Positions 62,514-64,000 of a stretch of DNA of 64,000 nt are shown here, piece after piece. Position numbers and translations under genes: made by a program. Position 1 is the first letter of the stretch. The number at the start of each line of letters is the position of its first letter. The notes under the pieces were generated by a model. It had not been told where the DNA came from. It did no database searches and saw only the letters and a list, made by a program, of their open reading frames with translations. The stretch comes from Schizochytrium sp. TIO01. Taxonomy: Eukaryota > Sar > Bigyra > Thraustochytrida > Thraustochytriidae. The stretch is from NCBI GenBank assembly GCA_004764695.1, contig SMSO01000006.1, positions 1,096,859 through 1,160,858 on the forward strand, written 5' to 3'.

Positions 62514-64000
62514 TCATGCCATGGAGCGCTGCAAAGAAGCAATCTCTTGATGAAGAGAATCCAAATTCGCGCGCAAAGTGCTGGCAAGCTCAGAGTCAAC
62601 CGGTTCATTGAAGGCGAACGCATCATCAAGGATACCGTCCCCACGGGCATCCTGCCCTCCAGTCGAAGGTGGTACTCCAAAAATCCTAATATCGTCTTCA
62701 TAACCCAGATTCAAAGGAGTGTGCTTAAATTGTGCATCCCCAAAATTCAGTTCTGTACCCGTAACTGGCCGAGAATGAGTTTGGATATCTGGAGTGTATG
62801 CTTGATCTAGGCCATCGATGTTTCCCATGGTACCGAAGTTGAACTCATCCAAGCTTTGCGAGTATGGAGTCCGGGGCGCTGTAAAGGGGCGATCGATTGT
62901 CAAAAAATCATCACCAAGTTCCCGCTTCGTAACGTTTACTTCTTCCCTCACAGCAGAACTAGGAGCAGTTTCACTTGTATACACGCCGCGTTCCCGGTGC
63001 ATAGACTCCAGAAATTGACGTCGGCGTTGTGCACCGAGTTCTAAATCATTTAATTTGGCTAATAAGCGTGCCGTCTCTTGCTCCATTCTACTTGCTTTTG
63101 TCTCTGCTTGTTGACGACGAAGTCGGTCATTATCACGTTGACGAGCCAGCTCCTCAATATGCTCCTTCTGGCTACGTACTTGCTCTTCCATGCTTGTCAA
63201 TTGCTCATTTTGGCGAAGCATCTTTTCATGCATAGAGTGTACTTGGGCCTTCGCGCGAACAATTGCAACACGGTATTTGGAAACAAGGTTTGCAGATGAA
63301 GATTTTGCAGCTGCGGCATCAAGCTCAAGCTGCGCACTTTCTAGTTTGGATGTTAATTGCCCATTTCTACGCTCAAGGTCTTGGCATAGCGAGCACAGGT
63401 CGCGTACTAGTTTACGGGTTTCAGAGGATGAGCTCAATTCAGCAGCATATCCTCGTTCAGCCAGGGTACCATCTGTTGCAGCAAGCAAAAGTGCTGCTTG
63501 TGAAGCTTTTGACTTCACAGCACTAATTCGCCCACGCCTACCACCAGCTACTAAATTTGATGTAGAGTTGGACTTGAGACTATTTTCTCCCTTTGAAATA
63601 AAACATTCTCCGCCTAAGAGACTATCCTTTAAGAGCGCGCGGTCAACTGCGTCTTCATCATCACTATCCTCACCGTCTAAGTCAAAGTCCTCACCATTTT
63701 CATCAAATTGTTTGCCATAGAACCCTTGTCGTTTCTTTGATCTATTAAATACAGGAGAAAACTCATCATCATCACTGCACCGATTCTTAGCTTCGTTTCC
63801 CCCATCAATCAACAAGCCAGCAGCTTTGGCATCTTCTTGCCCTGGCAGGAGAGCCGCTCGTCCTAGTTTGTTTGAAGCATCGCAAATTTTTGACATTAAT
63901 CGTTTTGCTGTATGCGAGTTTACAGCATGGAACCCACCTGCGCCAAGGTGCCTGCGCAGATCGATTACTGTTTTCTGAATGGCTCGTGTAGCCTCTTGAA
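62514..64000 (-). CDS. Coiled-coil protein of unknown function, 5' end beyond the window
   Basis: The frame stays open from the stop at 62514 to the right edge: upstream of the ATG at 63896 it reads IQKTVIDLRRHLGAGGFHAV and on without a stop, so ~494 codons are visible and the gene is partial. The middle (about 63420-63005) is a long coiled coil: LCSLCQDLERRNGQLTSKLE, then KYRVAIVRAKAQVHSMHEKM and EEQVRSQKEHIEELARQRDN. Acidic (DLDGEDSDDED) and Ser-rich regions flank it. The C-terminal part is disordered and ends in a helix (LRANLDSLHQEIASLQRSMA). The architecture resembles centrosomal or ciliary scaffold proteins, but no family is recognised. No introns are visible in this part. Confidence 0.75.
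   Translation of the reverse strand, partial: QEATRAIQKTVIDLRRHLGAGGFHAVNSHTAKRLMSKICDASNKLGRAALLPGQEDAKAAGLLIDGGNEAKNRCSDDDEFSPVFNRSKKRQGFYGKQFDENGEDFDLDGEDSDDEDAVDRALLKDSLLGGECFISKGENSLKSNSTSNLVAGGRRGRISAVKSKASQAALLLAATDGTLAERGYAAELSSSSETRKLVRDLCSLCQDLERRNGQLTSKLESAQLELDAAAAKSSSANLVSKYRVAIVRAKAQVHSMHEKMLRQNEQLTSMEEQVRSQKEHIEELARQRDNDRLRRQQAETKASRMEQETARLLAKLNDLELGAQRRRQFLESMHRERGVYTSETAPSSAVREEVNVTKRELGDDFLTIDRPFTAPRTPYSQSLDEFNFGTMGNIDGLDQAYTPDIQTHSRPVTGTELNFGDAQFKHTPLNLGYEDDIRIFGVPPSTGGQDARGDGILDDAFAFNEPVDSELASTLRANLDSLHQEIASLQRSMA

Overview
This is nuclear DNA from a unicellular eukaryote. The genes are monocistronic, on both strands, with few introns (GT-AG, one with a yeast-like TACTAAC branch site), and encode spliceosomal, mitochondrial-ribosome, Golgi-type and ciliary proteins. 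Long gene-poor stretches are rich in tetranucleotide repeats. A MyTH4-FERM myosin beside a tubulin-polyglutamylase subunit (TPGS2 type) implies a protist with a flagellated stage. A stramenopile of the thraustochytrid/labyrinthulid kind is my best guess, but this is inference and I hold it with only moderate confidence.

Layout. 1-12.1 kb: a local cluster of four intron-free paralogues (90-2042 +, 2873-4165 -, 4838-6535 +, 9487-11460 +) of a family I cannot name. They are acidic, basic-tract-bearing and probably nuclear. Two of them begin with a SUMO-interacting-motif-like sequence. Three carry two copies, and one carries a single copy, of a ~115-residue domain, and three end in the same amphipathic helix. 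The last two + strand genes sit in a segmental duplication whose 3' flank is 535 bp in both copies; copy 1 has an extra 1.2 kb containing a broken kinase-like gene and an orphan 190-aa ORF. 13.4-24 kb: a small membrane protein, a METTL21-type methyltransferase, elongin C and a 1826-aa MyTH4-FERM myosin. 24-33.4 kb: a gene-poor stretch with microsatellites and a few decayed coding fragments. 33.4-41 kb: a CUEDC1-like CUE protein, a 1524-aa golgin-like coiled-coil protein and a PH-like protein. 43-48.1 kb: mitochondrial ribosomal protein mL43, a TPGS2-like protein (one intron) and NADP-glutamate dehydrogenase (one intron). 48.1-55.4 kb: about 7 kb with no intact gene, made of GC-rich coding-like islands separated by A/T-rich and simple-repeat DNA. 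55.5-64 kb: the U5 snRNP GTPase Snu114/EFTUD2, ribosomal protein uL16/RPL10 (three exons) and a coiled-coil protein that runs off the right edge.

Most recognisable genes are unrelated housekeeping functions (splicing, translation, nitrogen assimilation, trafficking, cytoskeleton) and show no pathway clustering. The one locally organised system is the paralogue cluster at the left end. Its SIM-like N-termini, acidic linkers, conserved basic tracts and tandem novel domain suggest a nuclear, possibly SUMO-responsive, scaffold or chromatin family expanding by local duplication beside decaying kinase-like genes. That is the best candidate here for something undescribed. No rRNA, tRNA, snRNA or CRISPR could be recognised by eye.
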